The notes under the pieces: model-generated
Databases searched by the model: none
What the model saw: only the letters and a program-made list of their open reading frames with translations
Told to the model about the DNA's origin: nothing
NCBI GenBank assembly: GCA_039090855.1
Contig: CM077006.1
Location: 53,267,336 to 53,331,335 of the forward strand
Direction: 5' to 3'
DNA: 64,000 bases
From: Macrothele yani
Lineage: Eukaryota > Arthropoda > Arachnida > Araneae > Macrothelidae
In this document: positions 21,345 to 32,570 of the stretch, piece after piece
How positions within the stretch are numbered: position 1 is the stretch's first letter
How the letters are laid out: each line of letters begins with the position of its first letter
Translations under genes and position numbers: made by a program

Positions 21345-23282
21345 ATATCATCATCATCAACATTGTCAACCATTATCAATTCACTGCTGGACGAAGGTCT
21401 CCCCAAGTTTCCTCCACAACGGTCTGTCTTGTGCCAGTCTCCTCCATGTCATTCCCGCATGCTTTCGAATTTCATCCACCCATCTCCCATGTGGTCTTCT
21501 TCTGGGTCTTTTCCTTTCCCTTGGAATTCAATCTAAAATTTCGGCTGCCCATCGATGGTCTGTCCTTCTGGCAGTATGTCCAGCCCACTGCCATTTCAGG
21601 AATTTTACTCTGATCATGATGTCTTCCACTCTTCGCATTTTTCGGATCCACGAGTTCCTCTTCTTATCGCTCCTGGTTACACCAAGCATGTACCTCACCA
21701 TGCTTCTTTGAGTTGTCTGCAGCCTTTGCATGTCTCTTTTAGTTAAGATCCACGTCTCTGCACCATACGTAAGCACTGGAAGGATGCATTGATCAAACAC
21801 TTTTCTTTTAAGACATAATGGCATATTGCTCTTGAAAATTATGCTGTTTCTTCCAAAAGCTCTCCAGGCAAGTTCTGTACGCCGATTAATTTCTTCATCA
21901 ATGTGACCCTCACTTGATATCTTCTGTCCAAGATAAACGTACGTGTCTGTTATCTCCAGCTTTTCTTCATTAATCGATAAATCTTCATTTCTTGTAAAAG
22001 CATTGAACATCACTTTTGTCTTCTGAAAATTCATTTTTAATCCCACTTCTTTACTCTTGTCAGCAAGTTCCTGGATCATACTCTGCAGCTCTGATGGGAT
22101 AGTTGCAAAAACGACTACGTCATCAGCAAAACGAAGGTGGGTTAGATAATTTCCATTAACCTTTATCTCTTTGTTTTCCCAGTTTAATGATTGAAAGGCA
22201 TTTTCTAATGTGGCATTAAAGAGCTTCGGAGATATGGTGTCACCTTGCCTCACTCCCTTTCCAATTTTTATGTGTGTTGTATTTTCAAACAGCTGAATCT
22301 TTGCATTTGCATTTTCATAGATGTTATTAATATTAATGTATGCATCTTCAATACCGCAGGACTTCAGAGCCTTTGTAACTGCTGAAGGTTTCACCGAATC
22401 AAAGGCTTTTTCATAATCGATAAAAGCCATGCACAATGGAAGTTCATATTCCCTCGCTCTTTCAATTAGTTCTCTCAGTACGTGGATATGATCTATTGTG
22501 CTGTAGCCATTCCTGAATCCAGCTTGTTCTCTCGGCTGAGCCATGTCCAGTGTCACCTTCAAGCGGTGTGAAAGAACTTTAGTGAAGATTTTATAAACTA
22601 CTGATAGGAGGCTGATAGGTCTGTAGTTTCTGCGATCCTCAATGTCACCTTTTTTATGTAGCAGGATCATTGTAGCGTTGTTCCAATCCTCAGGAATCTT
22701 CCCTTCATTAAGGCATGGAGTGAAAATTTGGACGAGTATTGTTTCGATTTCTCCACTTGCTTCTTGTATGATGTCTACAGTAATTCCATCTTCTCCTGGA
22801 GCTTTTCCCCGCTTCATGTTCTTGATTGCATGTGCAACTGCTGCTGGGAGGACTGGAAGAACTCTGGTACTGGTACCTTTCGTGATGTCTGGAGTACATG
22901 TATCATCCCTTTCATATAATTTGGAGTAGAAATCTTTCACTCTTGTCAAAATTTCGCCTCTATTTCTTGTTACAGAACCAACTTCTTTTCTCAGTGCCAT
23001 AATCTGTTTTCTTCCCTTACTGAGATGTCCCTTTGCTATCTTTAGGCTTTTGTGGTTTTCAATTGCTTTCCTCACTAGTTCACAGTTGAATTTTCTTACG
23101 TCTTCAGTGATACTTTTTCTTACTGTCTTGCATAGCTCTATATATTCCACTTTGGAAGTCACATCTTCTTTAGTTGTCCTCATCTCTCTTGTTTTTTGCA
23201 TCAACATTTTGGTTTTTCCTGATGATTTGTTCACATGCAACTTGTTCTTAGACCCAGCTAATTTTGTTTCTGTTTCCATAAG
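21345..23282 (-). mobile_element. RTE-clade LINE, 5'-truncated copy 1
   Basis: The 3' end (at the left) has the (TGATGA)n tail and 'gttgacaatg' sequence shared with the full-length copy at 51467-54654. The copy ends abruptly at 23282, where the coding match stops and the foldback element begins; the endonuclease half is absent. Confidence 0.85.
21528..23279 (-). pseudogene. RTE reverse transcriptase, truncated but open over 583 codons
   Basis: This frame corresponds to residues from about 350 to the end of the 932-residue ORF at 51646-54444. It keeps the reverse transcriptase core: KAPGEDGITVDII, RRNYRPISLLSVVYKIF, AFIDYEKAFDSV (first catalytic Asp), GKGVRQGDTISPKLFN and LRFADDVVVFA (the Asp pair), then KTKVMF and YVYLGQ. 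One codon is missing in the ININNIYENA stretch compared with INIINNIYENA. The missing N-terminal endonuclease makes it non-autonomous. The 5' half was lost either at insertion, as is common for LINEs, or when the adjacent foldback element arrived. Confidence 0.85.
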
Positions 23283-24061
23283 AGAATAACTCTCCAGAAT
23301 ACATGAAAAACATTATCAAATACACTTGTAGTGTATTTAATAACCTTTATATGTATTTAATTACCTTAGTGTACTTCTACAGACACTTCAAGTTCCTATT
23401 TATTTTAACGTAAGTTTTACTATTTTTTGTTAAGTTATTCTAGTGAGAGAATACCTAATTCCTTTTTGTAATTAATATGCATCCTCCAGGCCAACTTCCA
23501 AAAGGCTTTCGTTGGCCAGAATCATTTTATTAACTGTGTAGAAATTAAAACAGATCTGCCAACCTAACTCTATTATTGAAAACAATTTTTCTTAAAAAAT
23601 TTTTGATAAAAAAAATTGGAATTTTGTTTTCTAGAAAACAGTTTAATTAAGATTCTGATGTGGTTATTGAAATCTAAATTGTTGCTGCAAATTCTTGAAA
23701 TTCTAAGTACTAAATAAACAAAATTCCAATTTTTTCATCAAAAGAACTTTAAGAAAAATTGTTCTGAATAATAGAGTTAGGTTGGCAGATCTGTTTTAAT
23801 TTCTACACAGTTAATAAAATGATTCTGGCCAGTGAAAGACTTTTGGAAGTTGGCCTGGAGGATGCATATTAACTACAAAAAGGAACTAGGTATTCTCTCA
23901 CTATAATAACTTAATTAAAAATAGTAAAACTTACGTTAAAATAAATAGGAACTTGAAGTGTCTGTAGAAGTACACTAAGGTAATTAAATACATATAAAGG
24001 TTATTAAATACACTACAAGTGTATTTGATAATATTTTTCATGTATTCTGGAGAGTTATTCT
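23283..24061. mobile_element. Foldback element with arms of about 350 bp
   Basis: The left arm begins AGAATAACTCTCCAGAATAC and the right arm, inverted, begins the same. The match continues through 'tagtgtatttaataaccttt', 'cacttcaagttcctatttat', 'aggccaacttcc' and 'gatctgccaacctaactcta' to a central loop of about 80 bp near 23640-23700. The arms differ by a few substitutions, so they are not freshly copied. No coding capacity and no clear target duplication. Confidence 0.85.
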
Positions 24062-26138
24062 ACTGTATCTGGACAAGCAGGACTTCATTCTTAGTTGTAT
24101 AATTCTCTTGGTAGAAATTTAACGGGCAGGGTCTTTTACGCAGAGAAAAGTTGGGAACCTTCCCCACCACCCTCCTGCTTATTGGAGCGGCCGAGAATTG
24201 AGTTCGGCCATGTTTTTGTCACTTGAGCAGAAAGTGTGGCATAGAAGGTGTGGCATAGAAGTGCATGTGGCATAGAAGCTCTCATCTTTGTTCTTGTACT
24301 TATTTCGTTCTAGGTTTAATTAATGAACATTCTTGGCAGAAATCTTAGTTTTTTATCATCAAGAATTAAGAGCATGCAAATTTACTAACTTTTTGAGTTT
24401 TTTCTCGTTCACTTAACTTGGAATTTTAGCGAGATTTTGAGCACCTTGTTTGAGTAGTTAGCCGTTTTATTGTTCTTGTTGTCAACGATGTTTTTTCATT
24501 GTTGGTAGGAACATAATATCTACATGATTATACTCTTAAAGCACTTCTGGAATATTTGTTCTAAGTTTAATTAATGAACATTGTAACTATTTGTTAATTT
24601 CATGTAATTTTTTCCAAAGCATCTTTTTATTTTTTTATTATTTTTTTTTCTTGTGATGTCAGTTGTTGAGAAAGTTGTGGGTACAAAAATTCTGTTTACT
24701 TTTAGGAATCTCATTATAAAAAATTCTTATTCTTTTGTTTTTTATTTTATGGCATTTTGGATAAAGCTTTTTTCACCACAAAGCATAAGACTTTGTAGTA
24801 CTTTGGTACTGTTATTCATGTTTAAAATCTCTCTTAAGTGGCTAGGTTACTTAGCAACGTGTTTTTTTTGTTTTTTTTTTTTTGCTGAATAATTCTGAAG
24901 GCTTATTGAGACACACTCACAACTTGTGGTTTTTGTAATCGTTTTTCTATTTTTTGTGGCAGATGAAGAGCGTGGGTTGGGTTATAATGAATCGCTTTCT
25001 CCTGCTGGACGTGTAGTGCAGGAAAGCTTACGTGAAGTCACTTTAGGGTTATTGAAAGGTTACTTGACGTAGCTAAAGTGTGCTTTATCATCAAAGTGCT
25101 AGAGTTTGTTTAGGTAAGACACTCACGTGCAATAAATACCAAGAATATGGAATTATTCTTACTCAGCGTTCCTCATCTTGCATATCAGTAATATAACTTC
25201 GGTTTTAGTACATTAGTACCTTGGAGTCTCCTTATTAGAGCGGTCAACACAATATCCCCTGAACTTAACGCAAACACTCAATGAAATAGTCTTAACGGCC
25301 AGACAGAGGTCTGACAATGAAATGAACTAAGAAAACGTACTCACTTTTAACCTTTTATTGGACAACTCCTGGTATCACTCCAATACACACTCCAAAATAA
25401 CACAACTACTGTTAGACCGAACTTTCGTAGAATCGCATAACAATAATTAGAAAGAACCTATCATATATAAAAACGAACCTCTCTGGTGTACTTGAGTGCG
25501 CCTGCATATACATACATACTGCATACCACCACGTCATGACTTACACTCGTTGCCACATATAATTCAGCGGGAGAAACAATATCTCGTTAAGTGAGAAGAT
25601 AATTTGCATGGGAAAATAAAATAACAAGAGATAGTAAAATCAAAAAGAAACTGAATCTAGAGTATACGTTACAGGGTCAGGAAAGTTATAGATGCATGCA
25701 AAAACTTTAACTAAATGATTCCTCATGCAGCTCTGAGGAAGTTATGTTAATTATAAAAATATTTTTGTGGGCTTTAAACTGGCATCTATGGCTTTGCAGA
25801 AACCCATTTCCAACTAGGTCTTTGTGGAAGGGAGAAAATGCAGAGTTTTGCTGGTCCTTGATAAAGCCAAGGCTCGGCATTCTCGACACTTTCTACATTC
25901 AGGTTGCTATTACTTTATCTCCTTTTTGCTCATACCTGTTGGTTTTTGAGTATTTCTTCGTTGTTTTAGTACCAGATAAATATTTCTTTTTTGCATCTGT
26001 CTCTTCTTAATAGTATGTGAATTCTGAAAATTCATAACTGCTGCGTTACGCGTCATGTTCTTCAGGTTTTTTGGCAAATTTAGTTTTAAATTATTTGGTA
26101 TAAATTTGTCTTTGACTCTACTCTTGGGTATATATATA
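24062..26138. other. Unassigned AT-rich DNA
   Basis: About 2 kb without a recognisable gene or repeat. Short open frames at 24653-24892 and 25744-26010 are rich in Phe/Leu because of T-rich sequence and have no motif I recognise. Confidence 0.5.
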
Positions 26139-26862
26139 CACTGAGGAGCAATTGAATTAGAGATACCTGTCTAATAACGTGTACCACCACCTTTCGCTCT
26201 GATGACGGCGGCGATTCGTCTCGGCATTGACTCGACAAGACACCGGAAGCGTTGGGAAGCCATACGGATCCACGACCCCTGAACAAGCTTCCACAGTTCA
26301 CGAAGGTTTGATAGAGGGAGGGGGGGTCAGAGCCTTGAACATCTCTCTCGATGGCATCCCAGATGTGCTCGATGGGATGGAGGTCAGGTGATCTAGCTGG
26401 CGTAGGAAGCGAGGTCACGTCGGTGGAGTGTTCATCCAACCATTCGGACACAGTTCGGGAGCGATGGCATGGTGCATTGTCTTGTTGCAGGATAATGGGA
26501 TGTTGAAGACGCACAAACGGAAGCAAATGGTAGTCCAGGGTATCCCGGTAACATTGACCTGTGAGGCACAATGTCACACACCACGGGCTCCCATTTCAGT
26601 CCACGTAAACAGTCCCCAGACGAGAATGCCAACCCCACCAGCTTGAAGAATACCCTGCTGGCAAAAAGGATCCATCGCTTTATGTGGTTTATACCGTACT
26701 CGTATCCTGCCATCCGCATGTACCAACGTGAATCTCGACTCTTCAGTCCAGGCAACATTTTCCCACATGTCTAGGGTCCAGTGACGATGTTCTCGCGCCC
26801 ATGCTAATATTTGCACCCTGTGATGTGCGGTCAGCAGCAGTACCCTCGTGGGACGATGGCTT
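26139..26862 (-). mobile_element. Truncated Tc1-like element, family C (DD36E)
   Basis: The left TIR CACTGAGGAGCAATTGAATT follows a TA (26137-26138) and matches the TIR of the copy at 39574-40810. On the minus strand it encodes NVAWTEESRFTLVHADGRIR (first acidic block, with a Glu before ESRF), ILQQDNAPCHRSRTVSEWLD (second Asp) and RSPDLHPIEHIWDAIERDVQ (final Glu), with 36 residues between the last pair. The region coding for the N-terminus is cut off near 26862 by a mariner fragment. Confidence 0.78.
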
Positions 26863-27154
26863 CCGCCTATATGTGGCTTCTTGTGTTCATCAGTTTCTGA
26901 CGAAATGCAGCATTGAAATCATTCCACAGCCTGCCTACAGTCCTGAACTCGCCCCATGCGATTTTTGGTTGTGTCCAACAATGAAGGAGAAGTTCAGTGA
27001 TGCAACATTCAACACAGATGCTGACGTTATTCAAGCTGTACAGGGTTTGCTAAAGCAGTTTCCACAAAATGCCTTCGCCACATGCTTTGAAAAGTGGGCT
27101 GAACGACGGGACCGTTGCATATCATCCGAGGGAAGATACTTTGAGAAAGAATAA
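26863..27154 (+). pseudogene. Mariner transposase C-terminal fragment
   Basis: From about 26868 the plus strand encodes YVASCVHQFLTKCSIEIIPQ and PAYSPELAPCDFWLCPTMKE (third Asp of DD34D), then an open tail ending RCISSEGRYFEKE. Upstream in the same open frame is antisense Tc1-like sequence, so the 117-codon frame starting at 26801 is a chimera. The first two catalytic Asp are missing. Confidence 0.75.
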
Positions 27155-27340
27155 CATATATTTTGCTGTACCTATATTTCTTCATTTTGTGTAATTTTAT
27201 TCTCAGTTTTCATGGAATGGCCGTTGTGCGTGGTTTATGGTTGCAGTGATTGACTTGAAACATGTGCTTTAAACTAGAAAAATTAGAAAAACAAGTGTTA
27301 GACAGCTGTATACATAGACTAGATTTTGTTTTAATAATTT

Positions 27341-27393
27341 TCTACCATAATGCAACAATTTTCCTTTTTAAAGGAAAATTGTTGAATTATGGT
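27341..27393. repeat. Short inverted repeat (hairpin)
   Basis: Arms of about 24-27 nt (ccataatgcaacaattttcc at the left, its inverse at the right) with two mismatches and almost no loop. No assigned function. Confidence 0.8.
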
Positions 27394-27583
27394 GGAACAT
27401 TTTGAAGGTAAAGCTGAGCAATTCGTGTAAATGAGAACTGCTTTTATTTTGCTTTTTTTTTTTTTTTCGGGGTTTAATGATCCTTTTCACCCGGTGGCGC
27501 ATCCAGGGGTAGAGTTCTCCGGGTCCGGACTTCCTTTCCCCCAAACTTATCCTTCATGCATCACATGGAAACTAATGGCATGT

Positions 27584-27898
27584 ACAAATTTTGAAGATGA
27601 CAATCTGATTTTTGGCGTAAATGTGACAAGGATGGTAAGTCAGATAATATCCGAAAACTTGTGATGGTTAAATTTAAATTGATCGGAGACTTGAAACTTG
27701 GTCGTTCTGGGTGGTGTAGTGGTTAGCATACCCGCGAGTTTTCCGGGAGACACGGGTTCGAGTCCCGCTCCAGGACGATGAAAATTTTCAAGTTTTCGGA
27801 TATTATCTGACTTACCATCCTTGTCACATTTACGCCAAAAATCGGATTGTCATCTTCAAAATTTGTATTATATGGCGTAATCCCGTATTTCTTTCATG
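27584..27898 (+). mobile_element. tRNA-like sequence in 78-bp inverted arms, flanked by 13-bp direct repeats
   Basis: The left arm (27584-27661) and right arm (27789-27866) are inverse copies of 78 bp with one mismatch seen, beginning ACAAATTTTGAAGATGACAA. Between them lies a tRNA-like sequence. The segment continues right to 27898 with 'tatggcgtaatcccgtattt', the spacer of the 78-bp satellite at 11320-12268. The whole is flanked by ACTAATGGCATGT (27571-27583) and ACTAATGGTATGT (27899-27911), a 13-bp direct repeat with one mismatch. The arms are also bounded by TA on both sides (TA|CAAATTTTG). I know no named family with this layout. Confidence 0.75.
27700..27778 (+). tRNA. tRNA-like sequence within inverted arms
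   Basis: A 9-bp outer stem (TCGTTCTGG with CCAGGACGA, one G-T pair), A box 'tggtgtagtggttagc', B box 'gggttcgagtccc' and a T arm are visible. The anticodon arm (CCCG/CGGG) has a loop without the usual U33, and the T stem has an A-C mismatch, so a functional tRNA is unlikely. It could still serve as a pol III promoter. Confidence 0.5.
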
Positions 27899-28108
27899 AC
27901 TAATGGTATGTTTTTGCAATATGCTGTATTATTCCGGCTATACGGCAAAATTTCAAAAACAAATCTTTCTGTATATGATTTTATGAATCTCATATTTTTC
28001 GTTACGATCAATTACTTTTCTGCACGTATCTTACAGTCTTACAATGTTACAATGATTATCAAATTTGTCTTGCTTATTCAAAAGAGCATTTTTTTAACCT
28101 GTGTGTAT

Positions 28109-28897
28109 TAAGAGTGAGACGGGCTGAGCTCGAGCCCGAAAGCTCGAAGCAGAACCCGGGTCGGGCCCGGGCCTGTAGGATATTTACTGCGGTTCGGACT
28201 CGGGCGGGCTCGGGCTCGGGCTCTTGGAGAAAGGGAGAGCAACACAACTTTTAAAAATATAAATGTTATTTTACATGATTTAATAATGAGACACTTTATA
28301 GTTGCTAAAGGGAATTCTTCGGGAACTGGTTCTGGTTGGGGAGCGGGCATTCGAGATGGCTATTTATTCCAGACTTGGATAGAAAATGCCTTTGACCGCA
28401 AATTAGTGTGTGTTTCTGAAGATAAGAAAAAGCTTCTTCAAGAACTATAGATATTGGATATTTGATAGCTTGCCGACGATAATTTGGCCCCTATATCCAT
28501 GCAGTAGCTCCCTGCTAATTCTGTTTAGCAATGTACATATTGCAGCGCATTATGGCTCGATAATATTAGCATTTTTTGAACAAAATACAACTGCAGCACG
28601 CCCGATCATTTTGAAACCCGGCTGCCCGAAGCACTTCAAGTGGAAACGAACAGTCAAAAGAAATCATACAGTTACACTATAAAAATAGATAAAGGCCCAT
28701 TCCCCACTCTCCATTTGAGAAATACTGTACATTAGTTAATTGCAGGAGGTGCAGAGAGTGGAAATGTGGGGAACGAAATGTTTTTTATTAATGGTTCAAC
28801 AGGTTAGCCAGTTTTTGGGCTCGATCGGGCCCGGGCCGTATCTTGCAATATAAAATGCGGGCTCGGACTCCAAAAACTAAGTCCGAACTCAGCTCTA
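28109..28897. mobile_element. Probable non-autonomous hAT-like element rich in GGGCTCG
   Basis: Both ends carry inverted, C/G-rich blocks: 'gggctgagctcgagcccg' at the left; at the right, inverted, 'tagagctgagttcgg' then 'gagcccg' and 'cggcccgggccc'. An imperfect 8-bp direct repeat, GTGTGTAT (28101-28108) and GTGTGTAC (28898-28905), flanks it. A related end fragment is at 51081-51121. There is no transposase. Confidence 0.6.
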
Positions 28898-28929
28898 GTG
28901 TGTACTTCAATGTCGCCAGCATTCATTAA

Positions 28930-28973
28930 CGCGCGCGCGCGCGCGCATTTGTATATGTGCGTGTGTGTGTGTG
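28930..28973. repeat. (CG)n and (GT)n alternating purine-pyrimidine tract
   Basis: An uninterrupted (CG)n run at 28930-28946, then a GT run at about 28957-28973. Such tracts can adopt Z-DNA; a long CG run is unusual in AT-rich DNA. Confidence 0.9.
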
Positions 28974-29315
28974 CCTGGGCGTCGCTGGCAAATAGTAATT
29001 AGCGGGACACAAGCGTGCAGTAATAATAGCCAATTTCTTTGTTTCTTAAAAAGTTTTTTTTCAAAATGTACTGTGTACAGCAAATCTTCTGGGTGTATTG
29101 AATAAATGCATATCTGAATGCATTGCAATATCAAAATATTGGAGGGGGACATATTTGCTCCCCAGTGTTTCTTTCAGGAATTTTGGACCGGGGGGCAAAT
29201 AGAACCTTAGAGGGGAAATTTTTCCATCCATTTTATATACATATAAATAAAAAAATAAAAATTTTAACTACTATATTTATATACATAGAAGTAATTATTA
29301 TATATATATCTAATA

Positions 29316-29502
29316 CAGGGGCGCGTTTATAGGGGCTGGTGGCCTTGCCCCCCCCCGCCCACAACTTACATTAGAAAAATATGCTTTAAGTTTTCTTCTA
29401 TTTTTCATGAACTTTAATTTTGCTCTGGTGGATTCCCCTAAACTTCCATTTTTCGTCTCCCCGCCCCCCCCCCCCCCAAGAAAAATTTCATATACACCCT
29501 TG
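29316..29502. repeat. Possible short hAT-like MITE
   Basis: It starts CAGGGGCGCGTTTATAGGGG and ends, inverted, CAAGGGTGTATATGAAA. The flanking octamers atctaata and atatagta match at six of eight positions. It contains C-runs near 29350 and 29463. Weak support. Confidence 0.35.
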
Positions 29503-31426
29503 ATATAGTAATTACTTCTTCTAACATTTCAAGAATAACAAACTTTTTTTTTCAGCTGAACGTGGGGAGGTTCGGGGAGAGAATCGGCAGGCTGGAGATT
29601 TTTATCTACTAAAATGCATTTAACACACTCTTGGTCCAGAATCACGATTCCCAGACAATTAGGTGTGATTTGTCTACTTATTATATTTTCAAGAATAGCA
29701 TGCGTCATAATATACTTTTTAGAAAAAAATAAACTATAATACTTGAACAAATATTAAAAACAATATAATTGGAGAAATATTTGTAGCATAAGAAAGAAAC
29801 GCAACTTTCTTTTTCATCATAGCCTGAATTTATTAACATTTGTTTGGCTCGGTAACCTAAAATGTCTCCGGGGGCGAATGGTGTCTGAAAGAAACACTTC
29901 CCATCCCCCTCTCCAGCGACGCCCATGGTGTGTGTGTTAATTTAGCTGCAGTCAGGACAAGGTGTATTTACAATATATACAGTATATTGGGTATATATGA
30001 CGCATTTTGTTTGTCCCGTGGATCTTTTTTCGGAACCCCCACCTCTCTCCCTTCAGAAAATTCTGTGCGCGGTACTGCGTTCACCCAAAGAAGAGAAAAG
30101 GAAAAATACAAAGATATGAGGAAAAAGCAACGCATCATTGAAAGTCGAAACGTTTCGCCAATCGTCCCCAGGGACTCACGGAAATGCTTTTTTGAGCAAT
30201 TCATTGAAACGGAGTGCTTTTTCACCTGTATTTCGGTGCAATATTTATAAGAATGCATTTCAGTAGTCCCTACCACTCGGCCTACTTCCAGCGTAGAGCA
30301 TCTGAGAACCATATGTTTTGCTCGAGAGAAACAGAGAAACAGAGAGAGAGAGAGAGAGAGAAATGTTCAAGGTAATCGTTTCGATGGCAAAACAGCGGTC
30401 GTCAGGTAATCCATTTTCAGTCGGGCAACAACAGAGACAGCGCAGAAACATCCGACGTTCGTGATCTGCGAGCTGATGGCCATGCTTCGATAAGAAAGGC
30501 GGTTTCCGGGGTCACAGGCACTGGGAAACCCACGCCCCGCTCAAGGTGCCGCGAATAGTAACACCCCGCAGGTTGTTGACCGTGAACTAAGTGGTCAGTA
30601 ACACCATCATCGACCGGCAGTCGTCGCTTGACCATAGCAGTTGTTTTTCCCCCTGTACGTATGCCAGAGCTTCCTAAGTTTCCAGAAAATTCCGTTATGA
30701 ATGGAATAGTTAATTGCCATTTTCTGGAAAGATACCATTAGCTTTTTTGTTAACTTCCTTAAGCGATTGACTTGATTTCCGTGCTTGGATTTCAAGGGAA
30801 CGGCTAACAATAAAAAAGACCTCCTGTTCGCGTTATTAGATTTCTTATCTCATCGAAGCACGAAGGTTAACTGAAAAAAAAAATGTAAAAAATGTTTAAT
30901 GACCATAATGTAACAATTCATGAGGTAGCTATTTCAGATTACACTTGACATTTTCCGACGAAGTGCATTTTGTCACTAATATACTGAAAGAAAAAAACAA
31001 TGCAAAATCAAGAATGTATCGTGCATATGTGAGTGTCAATGTGCGAAAACTCTCAAATAATAGCAGTTACCACGGTAACGGGCAAACCAATTAATCGCGG
31101 AGTATACCATGAAAAACATAGCCGCCTTAAGTCATTTACAGGCCATAGGCCTCAACTGTTTCTGAGCTTCTTACTTGAGTACAACTTATACGAAGATAAG
31201 ACAAAATAATTTTTGTCAACATTTTTTTTCTCAATGAGTACAAGGGGAAGTCAATAAATAAGTCACAAACAGTTATTTAAAAATACTTAGTAAGATACGA
31301 ACTTGAAAAACATTTTGAACTTGAAAACCTTTACATTTTCCCTTATTTCTCAACATAATTTTCACCAATATTGAAATACTTATCCCATCGCTTTATATAT
31401 ATATATATATATATATTTACCAGAAT
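29503..31426. other. Unassigned DNA
   Basis: No gene recognised. A (GA)n microsatellite lies at about 30339-30360 and a TA run at 31396-31420. The GC-richer stretch 30410-30640 has open frames without recognisable motifs; it may be an old transposon remnant. Confidence 0.45.
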
Positions 31427-31546
31427 GACAGACCACGTGGAAGATGGGTGGATGAAATTCGAAAGTGTGCGGGAGCAACATGGAGGAGACTGACACAAGA
31501 CAGACAGTTGTGAAGAAACTTGGGGAGACCTTCGTCCAGCAGTGGA
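31427..31546 (+). repeat. Inverted RTE 3'-tail fragment
   Basis: The plus strand carries the sense 3' end of the RTE ORF and UTR ('gtggaagatgggtggatgaa', 'ggggagaccttcgtccagca'). It meets the antisense copy at 31556 nearly head-on, making a hairpin with arms of about 120 bp. Confidence 0.8.
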
Positions 31547-31555
31547 CATCTGCTG

Positions 31556-32560
31556 GATGGATGAAGGTCTGCCCAAGTTTCTTCCACAATTCTCTGTCTT
31601 GAGCCGGTCTCCTCCATGTCACTTTAGCATTCTTTCGAATTTCATCCATCCATCTCCCATGGGGTCTTCTTCTGGGTCTTTTCCTGTCCCTCGGAATCCA
31701 GTCTAAAATGTCGGTTGTCCATCGATGTTCCGTTCTTCTGGCAGTATGTCCAGCCATTGCCATTTCAGTGATTTCACTCTGGTCATGATGTTGTCCACTC
31801 CTGTCTTTTTTCCTATCCACAAGTTCCTCTTCTTATCTATCTTGGTTACACCAAGCATGCAGTTTTTGTATGTCTTTTTTAGTTAAGGTCCATGTTTCAG
31901 CTCCATACGTAAGCACTGGTCGGTTGCATTGATTAAACACTTTTCTTTTAAGGCATAATGGCATACTGCTCTTAAAAACTGTACTGTTTCTTCCAAAAGC
32001 TCTCCATCCAAGTTTTATACGCTGATTAATTTCTTCATTAATGTGACCCTCACTTGATATCTACTGCCCAAGATAAATGTAGGTATCTGTTGTCTCAAGC
32101 TTTTCTCCATCAATCGATAATTCTTCGTTTCTTGTAAAAGTACTGTACATCACTTTTGTCTTCTGAAAGTTCATTTTTAATCTCACTTCTTTACTCTTGT
32201 GAGCAAGTTCTTGGATCATACTCTGCAGCTCTTAACGGGTAGTTGCAGAGATGACTACGTCATCAGCAAAACGTAGGTGAGTTAAGTAATCTTCATTGAT
32301 CTTTATCCCTTTGTTTTCCCAGTTCAATGATTGAAAGACATTTTGCAATGCGGCATTGAAGAGTTTGGGAGATATGGTGTCACCTCGTCTCACTCCCTTT
32401 CCAATTCTTATTTGTGCTGTATCCTCAAATATCCGAACCTTTGCACTTGCATTTTCATAGATGTTATTGATAATGCTAATGTATGCATCTTTAATACCGC
32501 AGGATTTCAAAGCCATTGTTACTGTTGATGGTTCAACGGAGTCAAAGTCCTTTTCAATTT
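31556..32560 (-). pseudogene. RTE reverse transcriptase, degenerate copy 3
   Basis: Homologous to the 3' third of the ORF at 51646-54444. On the minus strand 32232-32516 reads SCGIKDAYISIINNIYENAS, IGKGVRRGDTISPKLFNAAL and LRFADDVVISA, after which a stop occurs at the equivalent of SPSELQSM. The downstream part (32230-31560) has frameshifts and a deletion, and the 5' end stops near the FDS block at 32558, next to a 175-bp tRNA element. Confidence 0.82.
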
Positions 32561-32570
32561 ACACATATTA

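Noticed and set aside
23283..24061. Tc1/mariner MITE by TA duplication
   Set aside because: The bases next to the inverted arms are not a consistent TA pair on both sides, so the superfamily is left open.
24653..26010. Phe/Leu-rich open frames as membrane proteins
   Set aside because: T-rich sequence gives Phe/Leu in any frame; no start context, neighbours or motifs support a gene.
30410..30640. GC-richer stretch as a coding exon
   Set aside because: No frame is open across it with a recognisable motif and no splice-site pattern is convincing; left as unassigned.
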